Shown: positions 36,719-48,082, numbered from the stretch's first letter. The stretch is DNA of 64,000 bases from Rhodoferax aquaticus (GCF_006974105.1 NZ_CP036282.1:744001-808000); one strand, 5' to 3'. Numbers and translations: made by a program. Notes: a model not told the origin generated them from the sequence alone.

Positions 36719-39049
36719 ATGCCCTCGTACCACATTCGCGCTCTGTCCATCAAAGCTACTGGCGCTCTGTTGGGCGTGTTAAGCCTTCTGGCGCAAGCAG
36801 CACCGGCACTGACGACTCCCCACATCAAGGTCGACCAGTTTGGCTATTTGGCCAGTAGCAAGAAAGTGGCGGTGGTCGCCAACCCCGTGCGGGGGAGCAA
36901 TGCAGGCACGCCCTACTTGCCGGGGAGCGGTGCGCAACAATTCCAAGTGCGCCGTTGGGCTGATAACGCCGTGGTACTCAGTGGCACCTTGAGTGTTTGG
37001 AATGGCGGCGCAGTGCATACCCAGTCAGGCGACCAAGGCTGGTGGTTTGACTTTAGCGCGCTGACCACTCCCGGCACCTACTATGTGTTCGACACCTTGA
37101 ACCAAGTGGGCTCGCACCCGTTCGAAGTGGGCAACCAGGTGTATGACAAGGTGCTCAAGCAAGCCGGGCGCATGTTTTTCTACCAACGTGCGAACTTCGC
37201 CAAGCAAGTGCCCTATGCCGAAGTTGCTTGGGCCGACGCGGCTGCCTACAACGGCGCCAACCAAGACCGCTACGCCCGCAACCACCTGAGCAAGGGTGAT
37301 GCAAGCACCGCCCGCGACCTCCGCGGTGGCTGGATGGATGCTGGCGACACCAACAAGTACACCACCTTTGCCGAGGCTGCCGTTTTGCAGCTCTTGGAAG
37401 CTTACCGCTTGAGCCCAAGCGCCTTCAAAGACGACTGGAACATTCCCGAGTCCGGCAATGGTGTTCCCGATCTCTTGGATGAAGTGCGCTGGGAGCTGGA
37501 CTTTTTGCAGCGCATGCAAGACGCCACGGGCACCAACGGTTTGTTTTTGAAGGTGGGCTTGGACACCTACAGTGGGGATGTAGCGCCGGTGAGCCAAGAC
37601 ACGCGGCCACGCTACTACGTGGGGGAGTGCACGTCGTCCACCTTGTCCGGTGCGGCCATGTTCGCTGCGGCGCACAGCACCTATAAGGCCTTGCCGTCGC
37701 AAGGCGCCTATGCTGTAAACCTGCTGACCCGTGCGGAGGCCGCGTGGGCCCGTGCCAAGGTCACCACCCGAAGCTTTACGAGCTTTCAAAGCAGCTGCGA
37801 CAACAACGACATCAAGTCCGGCAACGCAGACCGCAGTGCGCAAGACCAGCGCGCCAGCGCGGTGGTGGCCGCTGCTTATTTGTTTGAAGCCACGGGCAAA
37901 CCGGAATACAGCGCTTTTGTAGATGCCAACTACCGTAGCGTGCAGCCATTGAGTGATGGCTGGTGGGGCCCGTACACGCAGGTGACGGAAACTGCGCTAT
38001 TGCGCTACGCCAAGTTACCCAGCGCTACGGCCGCGACCAAGGCCGACTTGCTGGCAGCCAAGAAGAATTCGCAGGTATTTTCTTTGGCTGAACAAACGGC
38101 GAGCACTGATCTCTACCAAGCGTATGTGGCCGACCCCGAATTTGGCTGGGGGCATAACGCGCGCCGCGCCAACGTGGGCAGCGGCAACCTCAACAACGTG
38201 AGCTTTGGCATCAACCCGGACCAATCGAGCCAATACGTTCGCTTGGCCGAGCAACATTTGCACTGGTTGCATGGTGCCAACCCCTTGGGGCTGGTGATGC
38301 TCAGCAATATGGGCGCATCCGGTGCAGAAAACTCGGTGCGCCAGATCTACCACCAAGCCTATGCCGACGGCACCGCATGGGATGACGCCAAGACCTCGCA
38401 GTACGGCCCAGCGCCGGGCTACCTCGTTGGCGGGCCCAACAAAAACTACAGCGGCCCCCGCTCGGACATCCGCAACCAGCCGCCGCAAAAAGCCTATGTG
38501 GACTGGAACACCTCGGCAGACAAGGCCTGGGAAATCAGCGAACCCGCCATTTACTACCAGTCTGCTTACCTCTTGCTCTTGAGCCGATTGATGGTCCCCG
38601 CCCCTGTGCCACCGCCCACCGTGCGTGAAACCGTGGTGTATGGCGATGCCTTGGCAGCCAGTTGGAGCGACTGGAGTTGGGACGTCACCAGCAATTACAA
38701 GACCACAAGCCCCAAGAAAGAAGGAAGCTACGCGCTGCGGGCGGCCTACAAGCCCTGGGGTGGCGTATCCCTGCGCGCCGCCAATGCCATTGCCTTAAGC
38801 AGTCCCAACGCGGGTCTTGCGTTGTGGGCTTACAGTGCCAAGGCTATGTCTATCAATGTGTACACGCAGAGCAGTGACAGCGGTGTCAGCTCGCCCGCCA
38901 AAGTGGTAGCCCTGGCGGCCAATGCGTGGACCGAGGTGCGCTTAAGCCGGGGCGAGATCGGCCAAGCCAGTATCAAGCGCATTACGCTGCAAAACAATGC
39001 GGGCAGTGCGAACGTGGTGATTTACGACCAGCTGCGCATTACCGAGTAG
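36719..39049 (+). CDS. Secreted glycoside hydrolase family 9 (endoglucanase-like)
   Basis: 776 aa from ATG 36719, preceded by AGGAG. Signal peptide (ATGALLGVLSLLAQAAPA). An N-terminal Ig-like CelD_N domain (~28-125: HIKVDQFGYLASSKKVAVV, FDFSALTTPGTYYVFD), then the GH9 barrel with the catalytic Asp pair in GGWMDAGDTNKY (Asp207, Asp210) and the acid Glu near residue 605 in AWEISEPAIYYQSAYL. A Pro-rich linker (VPAPVPPP) leads to a ~145-residue beta-rich tail of unknown type, perhaps carbohydrate binding. It would cut beta-1,4-glucans outside the cell. No other cellulase genes are nearby. Confidence 0.9.
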   Translation: MPSYHIRALSIKATGALLGVLSLLAQAAPALTTPHIKVDQFGYLASSKKVAVVANPVRGSNAGTPYLPGSGAQQFQVRRWADNAVVLSGTLSVWNGGAVHTQSGDQGWWFDFSALTTPGTYYVFDTLNQVGSHPFEVGNQVYDKVLKQAGRMFFYQRANFAKQVPYAEVAWADAAAYNGANQDRYARNHLSKGDASTARDLRGGWMDAGDTNKYTTFAEAAVLQLLEAYRLSPSAFKDDWNIPESGNGVPDLLDEVRWELDFLQRMQDATGTNGLFLKVGLDTYSGDVAPVSQDTRPRYYVGECTSSTLSGAAMFAAAHSTYKALPSQGAYAVNLLTRAEAAWARAKVTTRSFTSFQSSCDNNDIKSGNADRSAQDQRASAVVAAAYLFEATGKPEYSAFVDANYRSVQPLSDGWWGPYTQVTETALLRYAKLPSATAATKADLLAAKKNSQVFSLAEQTASTDLYQAYVADPEFGWGHNARRANVGSGNLNNVSFGINPDQSSQYVRLAEQHLHWLHGANPLGLVMLSNMGASGAENSVRQIYHQAYADGTAWDDAKTSQYGPAPGYLVGGPNKNYSGPRSDIRNQPPQKAYVDWNTSADKAWEISEPAIYYQSAYLLLLSRLMVPAPVPPPTVRETVVYGDALAASWSDWSWDVTSNYKTTSPKKEGSYALRAAYKPWGGVSLRAANAIALSSPNAGLALWAYSAKAMSINVYTQSSDSGVSSPAKVVALAANAWTEVRLSRGEIGQASIKRITLQNNAGSANVVIYDQLRITE

Positions 39050-39067
39050 CCAGCGGCGCACCCATGG

Positions 39068-39727
39068 CTATTTGGGGTGCTTAAACACTGCGGCGTCTAA
39101 CTTCATGCCCAGGATGCTATTGGCCGCTACGGTGGCCTCAGCGCGGGTGAGGTACGGGCCCACGCGAACCCGCGTGAGCGCGCCTTTCTTGCCCTGAATG
39201 CTCTCAGCAAACACCGGCATGCCCGCATCCTCCAATTTTTTGTAAGCGTTTTGTCCATTGCTGGCCACGGCGTACAGGCCTGCGTTCACATAAAAGCCGG
39301 GTACCAAACCTGTCACTGGCACTTTGTTGGGGGCGGGTGCCTTGGTGGGACCTATGCGGTGGTCGGCTTTTGCCGCCGGTGCCGCTTTTGCGGGGGCTGC
39401 GGCAGCGGTGGCCATGGGTTCGGGCGCTGGCATGGCCGACACGGTGGGCGGTACAGGCTGGTAGACCGGCTGTGGCTCCGCACGGGGCGCTACCGCTGCA
39501 GCCGTAGCGTCTGATGCCGGAGTAGGGCTGGCGGTGGGGCTGGCTGTGGGGCTTGGCGCTTCATCGGCGGGCGCTGTTTTGGGGGGCTTGGGTTGTGCGG
39601 TGAAGGTGAGTGCTTGGGGCCAGATGGAGCAGCCCGCGAGCTGGGTTGCCGCCGCAATGGCCAGTACCGTAAAGGCGCTGCGCAGGGGCATAGAGGCGGT
39701 GGTACGGGGCGTGGGCAAAAGGTGCAT
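39068..39727 (-). CDS. SPOR-domain lipoprotein
   Basis: 219 aa from ATG 39727; ATG 39691 (MPLRSAFTVLAI) is equally plausible and no strong ribosome site decides. Lipobox QLAGC. A long low-complexity Pro/Ala/Thr linker (~45-145, with an APSPTASPTASPTPAS repeat) precedes a C-terminal SPOR domain (GFYVNAGLYAVASNGQNAYKKL, TRVRVGPYLTRAEATVAA). SPOR domains bind denuded peptidoglycan at the septum, so a cell-wall or division role is likely. Converges on the GH9 gene. Confidence 0.85.
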   Translation of the reverse strand: MHLLPTPRTTASMPLRSAFTVLAIAAATQLAGCSIWPQALTFTAQPKPPKTAPADEAPSPTASPTASPTPASDATAAAVAPRAEPQPVYQPVPPTVSAMPAPEPMATAAAAPAKAAPAAKADHRIGPTKAPAPNKVPVTGLVPGFYVNAGLYAVASNGQNAYKKLEDAGMPVFAESIQGKKGALTRVRVGPYLTRAEATVAANSILGMKLDAAVFKHPK

Positions 39728-39828
39728 AAACAATCGCGCTCACAGAGTGGAGATACATCGGAATGTATCCCAAGCGCAATGCCTTCTCACACGGTTTTAC
39801 CCGTAGTTTTGCATTTATGTTGCTGCGC

Positions 39829-39880
39829 TTTTGGTAGCTAGCTGCGCAATAGCGGCGGGCGCTAGGGCCTGTTTTGACTC
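39829..39880 (-). repeat. Dispersed ~50-bp repeat, copy I
   Basis: On the plus strand TTGGTAGCTAGCTGCGCAAT then GGGCGCTAGGGCCTGTTTTGACTC, i.e. the reverse orientation of copy A. Intergenic, between the SPOR gene and uraH. Confidence 0.65.
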
Positions 39881-39909
39881 CATCTACCCTCGATGTGGTC
39901 CTTCGTTGC

Positions 39910-40263
39910 CTACGAACCCCGGTACGTGGAGTAGCTCCAAGGGCTCACGAGCAAGGGCACGTGGTAGTGCTGATCGGGGTGGGCCACACCAAAGTCGAGG
40001 CTGACTTTGTTCAAGAAGTTGGGCTCGGGCAGGGCCACGCCACGCGCCTTGAAATATTCGGCCACGCCAAACACCAAACGGTAGGTGCCGGCTTTGAGAC
40101 TGGCGTTGTCAAACAGCAAACCATCGGGGTTGCGCCCGTCGTGGTTCAAGTTAAATTGCTTGACCAAGGTGGCCTGGTCGCCGTCGGTGGTGTACAGCGC
40201 CACATGCATGCCCGCAGCGGGTGATCCATGCATGGTGTCTAGTACGTGTGTGCTCAATCCCAT
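39910..40263 (-). CDS. uraH: 5-hydroxyisourate hydrolase (transthyretin-like)
   Basis: 117 aa, the standard size. Starts GLSTHVLDTMHGSPAAGM, contains HYHVPLLVSPWSYSTYRGS and ends in the YRGS signature. Converts 5-hydroxyisourate to OHCU, the second step of urate oxidation. The next enzyme, OHCU decarboxylase, is encoded at 41070. Divergent from the GntR gene. Confidence 0.97.
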   Translation of the reverse strand: MGLSTHVLDTMHGSPAAGMHVALYTTDGDQATLVKQFNLNHDGRNPDGLLFDNASLKAGTYRLVFGVAEYFKARGVALPEPNFLNKVSLDFGVAHPDQHYHVPLLVSPWSYSTYRGS

Positions 40264-40292
40264 GGCCTGTCCTTATGAAGTTGGGTGAATTG

Positions 40293-40310
40293 CGCAATCA
40301 CTGGATTGCG
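40293..40310. promoter_or_regulatory. Inverted repeat CGCAATC-N4-GATTGCG between uraH and gntR
   Basis: Perfect 7-bp arms with a 4-base spacer in the 93-bp divergent region. Could be an operator for the adjacent GntR regulator or for an unknown factor. Confidence 0.45.
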
Positions 40311-40319
40311 GACAGAAAG

Positions 40320-40327
40320 TGTATACA
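40320..40327. promoter_or_regulatory. TGTATACA palindrome, GntR/FCD-type operator candidate
   Basis: An 8-bp perfect palindrome within AGTGTATACAATT, overlapping a TACAAT -10-like box. FCD-subfamily GntR proteins commonly bind TTGTATACAA-type sites, so autoregulation is plausible. Confidence 0.55.
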
Positions 40328-40356
40328 ATTTTTTTATTCTCGGCTATTATCTTGTC

Positions 40357-41034
40357 ATGGAATCTAAACCTGCTGTCTCAACCACCAGCGTCATTGTCAG
40401 CACCCTGACCAAGGCCATTGTGGAGCACCGCCTGAACCCCGGCACCAAGTTGTCGGAACAAAAGGTGGCAGCGCATTTTGGTGTGTCGCGCACGCTGGTG
40501 CGCCAAGCGCTGTTTCAGCTCGCGCAAAACCGCTTGATCCGTATGGAGCCCGCGCGTGGTGCCTTTGTGGCCACGCCTTCGGTGGTCGAAGCCCGCCAAG
40601 TGTTTATGGTGCGCCGCATGCTGGAGGCCGAGATGACACGCACCTTTGTGCGCGAGGTCACGCCCGCCAAAATCAAAGCGCTCAAAGCCCATGTGGCCAT
40701 GGAAAAGACGGCTGTAGACCGTGAAGACGTGCCAGGCCGCACCGAGCTCTTGGGTGACTTCCACGTGCACATGGCCGAACTCTTGGGCAACGAAGTGCTG
40801 GCGCAAACCATTGAAGAACTGGTATCGCGCTGCTCGCTGATTGCGCTGATGTACCAAACCACCAGCGGTGCCGAGCACTCCAACGAAGACCACGCCGACA
40901 TCGTGAAAGCGCTGGCCGCCAAAGACGAAGCCTTGGCGGTGCGCTTGATGGACGAGCATTTGCAAAAAGTCGAGGCCAGCCTCACCTTTGACCGCGCCGT
41001 GCCGCGCAACGATATTTCTATGGCGCTGTCGTAA
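40357..41034 (+). CDS. GntR-family (FCD) regulator of ureide catabolism
   Basis: 225 aa from ATG 40357; an upstream in-frame start at 40285 would run through the operator region. Winged helix (LSEQKVAAHFGVSRTLVRQALFQLAQNRLIRM) followed by an all-helical FCD domain with candidate metal ligands in GDFHVHMAELLGN and NEDHADIVKALAAKD. Placed between uraH and the uraD-allC fusion, so it very likely controls urate/allantoin breakdown in response to a pathway intermediate. Confidence 0.9.
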   Translation: MESKPAVSTTSVIVSTLTKAIVEHRLNPGTKLSEQKVAAHFGVSRTLVRQALFQLAQNRLIRMEPARGAFVATPSVVEARQVFMVRRMLEAEMTRTFVREVTPAKIKALKAHVAMEKTAVDREDVPGRTELLGDFHVHMAELLGNEVLAQTIEELVSRCSLIALMYQTTSGAEHSNEDHADIVKALAAKDEALAVRLMDEHLQKVEASLTFDRAVPRNDISMALS

Positions 41035-41069
41035 ACACGGCCAGCACCTGTGCCCCAGAAAGCCCCACC

Positions 41070-42845
41070 ATGCCCCTCACCCTAGACCAACTTAACGCTG
41101 CAAGCGTGGCTCAGGCCACGCAACTTTTGGACGGCTTGTACGAACACTCCCCATGGATTGCACAAGCCGCCCTGGCGCAGCGGCCCTTCAAGTCCTTGGC
41201 GCAGCTCAAGCTGGCGCTGGTGGACGTGGTGCGCACGGCGGGCTTGGACCCCCAACTCGCTTTGATCCGCGCCCACCCGGAGTTGGCGGGCAAAGCCATG
41301 GTGAGCAATACGCTGACTGCGGAGTCCACCAACGAGCAAAGCAAGGCGGGCCTGACCCAGTGCACGCCTGAAGAATTTGCCAAGATTCAGCAACTCAATG
41401 CGGACTACAACGCCAAGTTCAAGTTCCCCTTCATCTTGGCGGTGCGCGGCCCGCGTGGTGTGGGCTTGGGCAAGGCCGAGATCATGGCCACGTTTGAGCG
41501 CCGCTTGGGCAACCCCGTGGACTTTGAAGTGGCAGAGTGCGTGCGCAACATCCACCGCATTGCCGAGATCAGGCTGGACGACAAGTTTGGCGTGACGCCT
41601 GAGCAAGGCAATTTGGTCTGGGATTGGGCCGAACGTTTGGCCACCCACAGCGACCCAGGCTTTGCCGAGCGGGGTGAACTCACCGTGACCTACCTCACCG
41701 ATGCGCACCGCGCCGCTGCCCAGCGCCTCTCGCACTGGATGCGCACAGATTGCGGTTTTGATGAGGTGGAAATCGACGCTGTGGGCAACTTGGTGGGCCT
41801 CTACCATGGCACCGACCGCAGCGCCAAACGCTTGCTCACGGGCAGCCACTACGACACCGTGCGCAACGGTGGCAAGTACGACGGCCGTCTCGGCATCTTG
41901 GTGCCCATGGCGTGCGTGCAGGCTTTGTCGCGCCAAGGGCGTCGCTTGCCGTATGGCATTGAGGTGGTGGGCTTTTCGGAAGAAGAGGGCCAGCGCTACA
42001 AAGCGGTGTTTTTGGGCTCCAGCGCACTCACCGGCCAGTTTGACGCCCAGTGGTTAGACCAAAAAGATGCCGACGGTATTGCCATGCGCGACGCCATGCA
42101 ACACGCGGGCTTGTGCGTAGACGACATCGCCAAGTTAAAGCGCGATGCGGCCAAGTACCTGGGCTTTGTCGAAGTTCACATTGAGCAAGGGCCTGTGCTC
42201 AACGAGCTGGACATTCCCTTGGGCGTGGTCAGCTCCATCAATGGCAGCGTGCGCTACCTGGGGGCCATCACGGGCATGGCCAGCCACGCAGGTACCACCC
42301 CCATGGCCCGCCGCCGCGACGCCGCTGCGGGCGTGGCCGAGTTGATTTTGTACGCCGAGCAGCGTGCCCGCAGTGAGCCAGACTTGGTGGCTACGGTTGG
42401 CATGTTGGAAGTGCCTAGTGGCTCCATCAACGTGGTGCCTGGGCGCTGCAATTTCAGCCTCGATGTGCGTGCCACCACCAATGCAGTGCGTGACGCCTGT
42501 GCGGCTGACATTCGCGCCAAGCTGGCGGAAATTTGCGAGCGCCGTCGCTTGGGCTTTGGCTTAGAAGAAACCATGCGCGCCGCTGCCGCCCCCAGTGACC
42601 CGGCCTTGCAAGCACAGTGGGCGCGTGCCGTCGAAACTTTGGGCTTGCCCAGCACGCCCATGCCCAGCGGCGCGGGCCATGACGCCATGAAGCTGCATGA
42701 AATCATGCCCCAAGCCATGCTGTTCGTGCGTGGCCAAAACTCGGGCATCAGCCACAACCCGCTGGAGAGCACCACCAGCAACGACATGCAGCTATCGGTA
42801 GACGCATTTGCGCTGCTGCTGGACCAACTGGCCGCCGTGCACTGA
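41070..42845 (+). CDS. Bifunctional OHCU decarboxylase / allantoate amidohydrolase
   Basis: 591 aa. Residues 1-~165 are OHCU decarboxylase (UraD: RAHPELAGKAM, STNEQSKAGL, NADYNAKFKFPFILAVRG). Residues ~175-591 are a Zn-dependent M20 hydantoinase/carbamoylase-type amidohydrolase (AllC: LLTGSHYDTVRNGGKYDGRLG, FSEEEGQRY, VEVHIEQGPVL, SHAGTTPM, GAGHDAM, SHNPLE). The first half makes (S)-allantoin, the second opens allantoate to ureidoglycine. This fusion is known in Burkholderiales. Both active sites look intact. A separate allantoinase is required and is not in the window. Confidence 0.93.
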   Translation: MPLTLDQLNAASVAQATQLLDGLYEHSPWIAQAALAQRPFKSLAQLKLALVDVVRTAGLDPQLALIRAHPELAGKAMVSNTLTAESTNEQSKAGLTQCTPEEFAKIQQLNADYNAKFKFPFILAVRGPRGVGLGKAEIMATFERRLGNPVDFEVAECVRNIHRIAEIRLDDKFGVTPEQGNLVWDWAERLATHSDPGFAERGELTVTYLTDAHRAAAQRLSHWMRTDCGFDEVEIDAVGNLVGLYHGTDRSAKRLLTGSHYDTVRNGGKYDGRLGILVPMACVQALSRQGRRLPYGIEVVGFSEEEGQRYKAVFLGSSALTGQFDAQWLDQKDADGIAMRDAMQHAGLCVDDIAKLKRDAAKYLGFVEVHIEQGPVLNELDIPLGVVSSINGSVRYLGAITGMASHAGTTPMARRRDAAAGVAELILYAEQRARSEPDLVATVGMLEVPSGSINVVPGRCNFSLDVRATTNAVRDACAADIRAKLAEICERRRLGFGLEETMRAAAAPSDPALQAQWARAVETLGLPSTPMPSGAGHDAMKLHEIMPQAMLFVRGQNSGISHNPLESTTSNDMQLSVDAFALLLDQLAAVH

Positions 42846-42900
42846 GCCGAATGGCCCCCTCTTTATCCACAACACACCCAACATTTCAGAGACCACACGC

Positions 42901-44124
42901 ATGACCACTTACGAACACATAGACCAATGGATTGACGCCCACTTTGACGAGCAAGTGGAGTTTTTGCAAGAGCTGGTGCGCGTGCCCACCGATACGCCTC
43001 CAGGCAACAATGCACCGCACGCGGAGCGCACCGCCGTCTTGCTCGAAGGCATGGGCATGGTGGCCGAGAAGCATGCAGTGCCAGAGGCAGACGTATTGGC
43101 CGCAGGCCTGCAAAGCATCACCAACTTGGTGGTGCGCCGCAAGTACGGTGCGGGCAAAACTGTGTTGCTCAATGCCCACGGTGACGTAGTGCCGCCGGGC
43201 GAGGGGTGGACCAAGAACCCTTACGGCGGCGAAATCGAACAAGGCAAGCTGTACGGACGCGCAGCAGCCGTGAGCAAGTGCGACTTTGCGACCTACACCT
43301 TCGCGGTTCGGGCCCTAGAAGCGGTAGCCCAACCCAAAGCCGGTAGCGTGGAGTTGCTGTTTACCTATGACGAAGAATTTGGCGGCGAGCTCGGGCCTGC
43401 GTGGCTGCTCAAGAACAAGGTCATCCACCCCGACCTCATGGTGGCCGCCGGCTTTAGCTACCAAGTGGTGACCGCGCACAACGGATGCTTGCAGATGGAA
43501 GTGACGGTGCACGGCAAGATGGCCCACGCGGCCATTCCCGACTCAGGCGTGGATGCCTTGCAAGGGGCCACCCATGTTCTGAACGCGCTCTATGCACAAA
43601 ACCAGCTCTACAAACATGTGCTGTCTGGCGTGGAGGGCATTACCCACCCCTACCTGAACGTCGGCATGATTGAAGGCGGCACCAACACCAACGTGATTCC
43701 CGGGCGTGTGACGCTGAAGCTAGACCGCCGCATGATTCCTGAAGAGAACCCAGTGCAGGTAGAAGCCACACTGCGCCAGGTGATTGAAGCGGCGGCTGCC
43801 AAGATTCCCGGTGTCACCGTCGATATCAAGCGCATCTTGTTGGCCAACGCCATGCAGCCGCTGCCTGGCAACAAGCCTTTGGTCGATGCCATCCAAAAGC
43901 ACGGCAAAGCCGTGTTTGGCGAAGACATTCCAGCGCTGGGGACGCCGTTGTACACCGATGTGCGTCTGTTTTGCGAGGCAGGCATCCCCGGCGTGATTTA
44001 TGGCGCCGGCCCCCGCACGGTGTTGGAGTCGCACGCCAAGCGTGCCGACGAGCGCATTGTGTTGGAAGACCTGCGCCGCGCCACCAAGGTGATTGCGCGC
44101 TCCCTGGTCGACTTGTTGGCCTAA
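42901..44124 (+). CDS. M20-family metallopeptidase/deacylase (ArgE/DapE type)
   Basis: 407 aa from ATG 42901. Metal ligands: His and Asp in LLNAHGDVVPPGEGW, the Glu pair in YDEEFGGE, and the C-terminal His in LESHAKRADE. The dimerisation lid lies at ~180-290 (VTVHGKMAHAAIPDSGVDAL). It hydrolyses an amide or N-acyl/N-carbamoyl bond of a small substrate. Sitting 55 bp after the allantoate amidohydrolase it may act on a ureide or carbamoyl amino acid, but the substrate cannot be read from sequence. Confidence 0.85.
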   Translation: MTTYEHIDQWIDAHFDEQVEFLQELVRVPTDTPPGNNAPHAERTAVLLEGMGMVAEKHAVPEADVLAAGLQSITNLVVRRKYGAGKTVLLNAHGDVVPPGEGWTKNPYGGEIEQGKLYGRAAAVSKCDFATYTFAVRALEAVAQPKAGSVELLFTYDEEFGGELGPAWLLKNKVIHPDLMVAAGFSYQVVTAHNGCLQMEVTVHGKMAHAAIPDSGVDALQGATHVLNALYAQNQLYKHVLSGVEGITHPYLNVGMIEGGTNTNVIPGRVTLKLDRRMIPEENPVQVEATLRQVIEAAAAKIPGVTVDIKRILLANAMQPLPGNKPLVDAIQKHGKAVFGEDIPALGTPLYTDVRLFCEAGIPGVIYGAGPRTVLESHAKRADERIVLEDLRRATKVIARSLVDLLA

Positions 44125-44250
44125 GGGCAGGCCTGTCACCCGAGGCCAGCGGGTGGCATAGGGCAATGCCATGTTGGCATGGCTTGCCCGTAAGCCCCCT
44201 GCCGCGATGCTTTATTCTTGACGCAGCCAAAAAAACTACGAGGAGCACCC

Positions 44251-46563
<2,313 letters not shown>

Positions 46564-46570
46564 TTTGAGA

Positions 46571-46640
46571 GAAAAAGGCCTGCAGCGCGCATCCATAAAG
46601 CGCAAGCAGCTATTGAATGCATAGCGATTTGCGCCCGTTG
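46571..46640 (+). repeat. Dispersed ~50-bp repeat, copy E (contains the DTW gene start)
   Basis: AAAAAGGCCTGCAGCGC...CATAAAGCGCAAGCAGCTATTGAATGCATAGCGATTTGCGCCCG, one of the closest matches to the family core. It spans the gap after maeB and runs into the first codons of the DTW gene. Confidence 0.7.
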
Positions 46641-47312
46641 GACGGGCCTTCAGAGCCCACGGCCCAGCGCCCACGTTGCACGCGGTGTCTGCGCGCCAGC
46701 ACCGCCTGCATCTGCCAGTGGGTGCGCCCTACGCCCCACCGCGTGCAAGTGCTCATCTTGCAGCACCCCTTGGAAGTTCTGAACGCCAAAGGCACCGCGC
46801 GCCTCTTGCACCTGGGCCTGCCACGCAGCCGCTTGGTGGTGGGAGAGACCTTTGCTGCAGAGGATTTGCAGCATTATTTGTTTGCACCGTGGCCAGATGT
46901 GCATGCCTCCGCGCGGAGCGCAGAGTCCGCTGCCAGCGGCCCCCCAACCACCGTGCTGCTCTACCCCGAAACTCCAGACCACGGTGCCCTCGGTCTGCCG
47001 GTTCCCCCGGCATTGCCCGCGCAGGCACTCAGCCAACCCGAGCGTATGCGCTTGGTGGTGCTCGACGGCACCTGGCGCAAGAGCCGCAAAATGCTGTTCA
47101 CCAACCCCTTGTTGCACACACTGCCCCGCCTGCCCTTGCAGCAGCTGCCTCCCAGCGCTTACCGAATTCGCAAAGCGCACCTGCCCGACCAACTCTCCAC
47201 CCTAGAAGCCACCTGTGCCGCCTTGGCCCAAGTGGAAGGGTGCGATGTCAGTGGCCTGCTCGCGGGGTTTGAAGGATTTGTGGCGCAGCAACTGCAGTGG
47301 CGTGCGGTTTAG
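46617..47312 (+). CDS. DTW-domain protein, tRNA-uridine aminocarboxypropyltransferase (TapT-like)
   Basis: 231 aa. An N-terminal zinc-knuckle-like CTRCLRASTACICQW is followed by LQHPLEVLNAKGTARLL, LYPETPDHGAL and the defining LDGTWRKSRKML (D-G-T-W), then YRIRKAHLPDQLSTLEA. These proteins add the acp group to uridine in tRNA. The ATG at 46617 lies inside a dispersed repeat and lacks a Shine-Dalgarno; TTG codons at 46629 or 46638 are alternatives. The last ~48 bases are copied at the head of each downstream tandem unit. Confidence 0.88.
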   Translation: MHSDLRPLDGPSEPTAQRPRCTRCLRASTACICQWVRPTPHRVQVLILQHPLEVLNAKGTARLLHLGLPRSRLVVGETFAAEDLQHYLFAPWPDVHASARSAESAASGPPTTVLLYPETPDHGALGLPVPPALPAQALSQPERMRLVVLDGTWRKSRKMLFTNPLLHTLPRLPLQQLPPSAYRIRKAHLPDQLSTLEATCAALAQVEGCDVSGLLAGFEGFVAQQLQWRAV

Positions 47313-47673
47313 CTCCTTGCTTGCAATTGGCGTTGCGGCTTGGAGGGTGGTGATTTGTTGGTTTTGGACACCCACTCCCCCAACCCCTCGCCCCGTCGGC
47401 GAGGGGAGTCCTGAACTGCCGATGGGATGGTTTTGCTCCGGACGCTGTGCTACCAAAGAACCGTCGCCAACGGGTTGGCACACCACGGCCAGTGCATGCG
47501 GTTGTAGGGCCTCGGAGGGATGTGCACACCCCCACTGGCAGGCAAAGCTGCCAGCGTAGGCGCACCCTACATAGACGCAGAATCTACAACCGTCCCCCAC
47601 GCGCCGTGGCAAAACACAAGGTCGGCAGCGCATCCCCTGTAGCCACGTATCCGGCGGCCAACAACCACATCGA
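47264..47673 (+). repeat. Tandem repeat unit 1 (410 bp), overlapping the 3' end of the DTW gene
   Basis: Starts GGGGTTTGAAGGATTTGTGG inside the DTW coding region and runs to the next copy. Contains a GC hairpin CCCCTCGCC-N5-GGCGAGGGG (47384-47406) and CTGGCAG-N6-CTGCCAG (47535-47554). Open frames occur on both strands but the 410- and 409-base periods shift the frame from copy to copy, so coding is unlikely. Confidence 0.9.
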
Positions 47674-48082
47674 GGGGTTTGAAGGATGTGTGGCGCAGCA
47701 ACTGCAGTGGCGTGCGGTTTAGATCCTTGCTTGCAATTGGCGTTGTGGCTTGGATGGTGGTGATTGCTAGGTTTGGGACACCCACTCCCCCAACCCCTCG
47801 CTCCGTCGGCGAGGGGAGTCCTGAACTGCCGATGGGATGGTTTCGCTCCGGATGCAGTGCTACCAAAGAACCGTCGCCAACGGGTTGGCACACCACGGCC
47901 AGTGCATGCGGTTGTAGGGCCTCGGAGGGATGTGCACACCCCCACTGGCAGGCAAAGCTGCCAGCGTAGGCGCACCCAACATAGACGCAGAATCTACAAC
48001 CGCCCCCACGCGCCGTGGCAAAACACAAGGTCGGCAGCGCATCCCCTGTAGCCACGTATCCGGCGGCCAACAACCACATCGA
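47674..48082 (+). repeat. Tandem repeat unit 2 (409 bp)
   Basis: Nearly identical to unit 1, starting GGGGTTTGAAGGATGTGTGG. The first ~48 bases duplicate the DTW gene end, including its stop, with a Phe-to-Cys change that is shared with unit 3. Confidence 0.9.
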
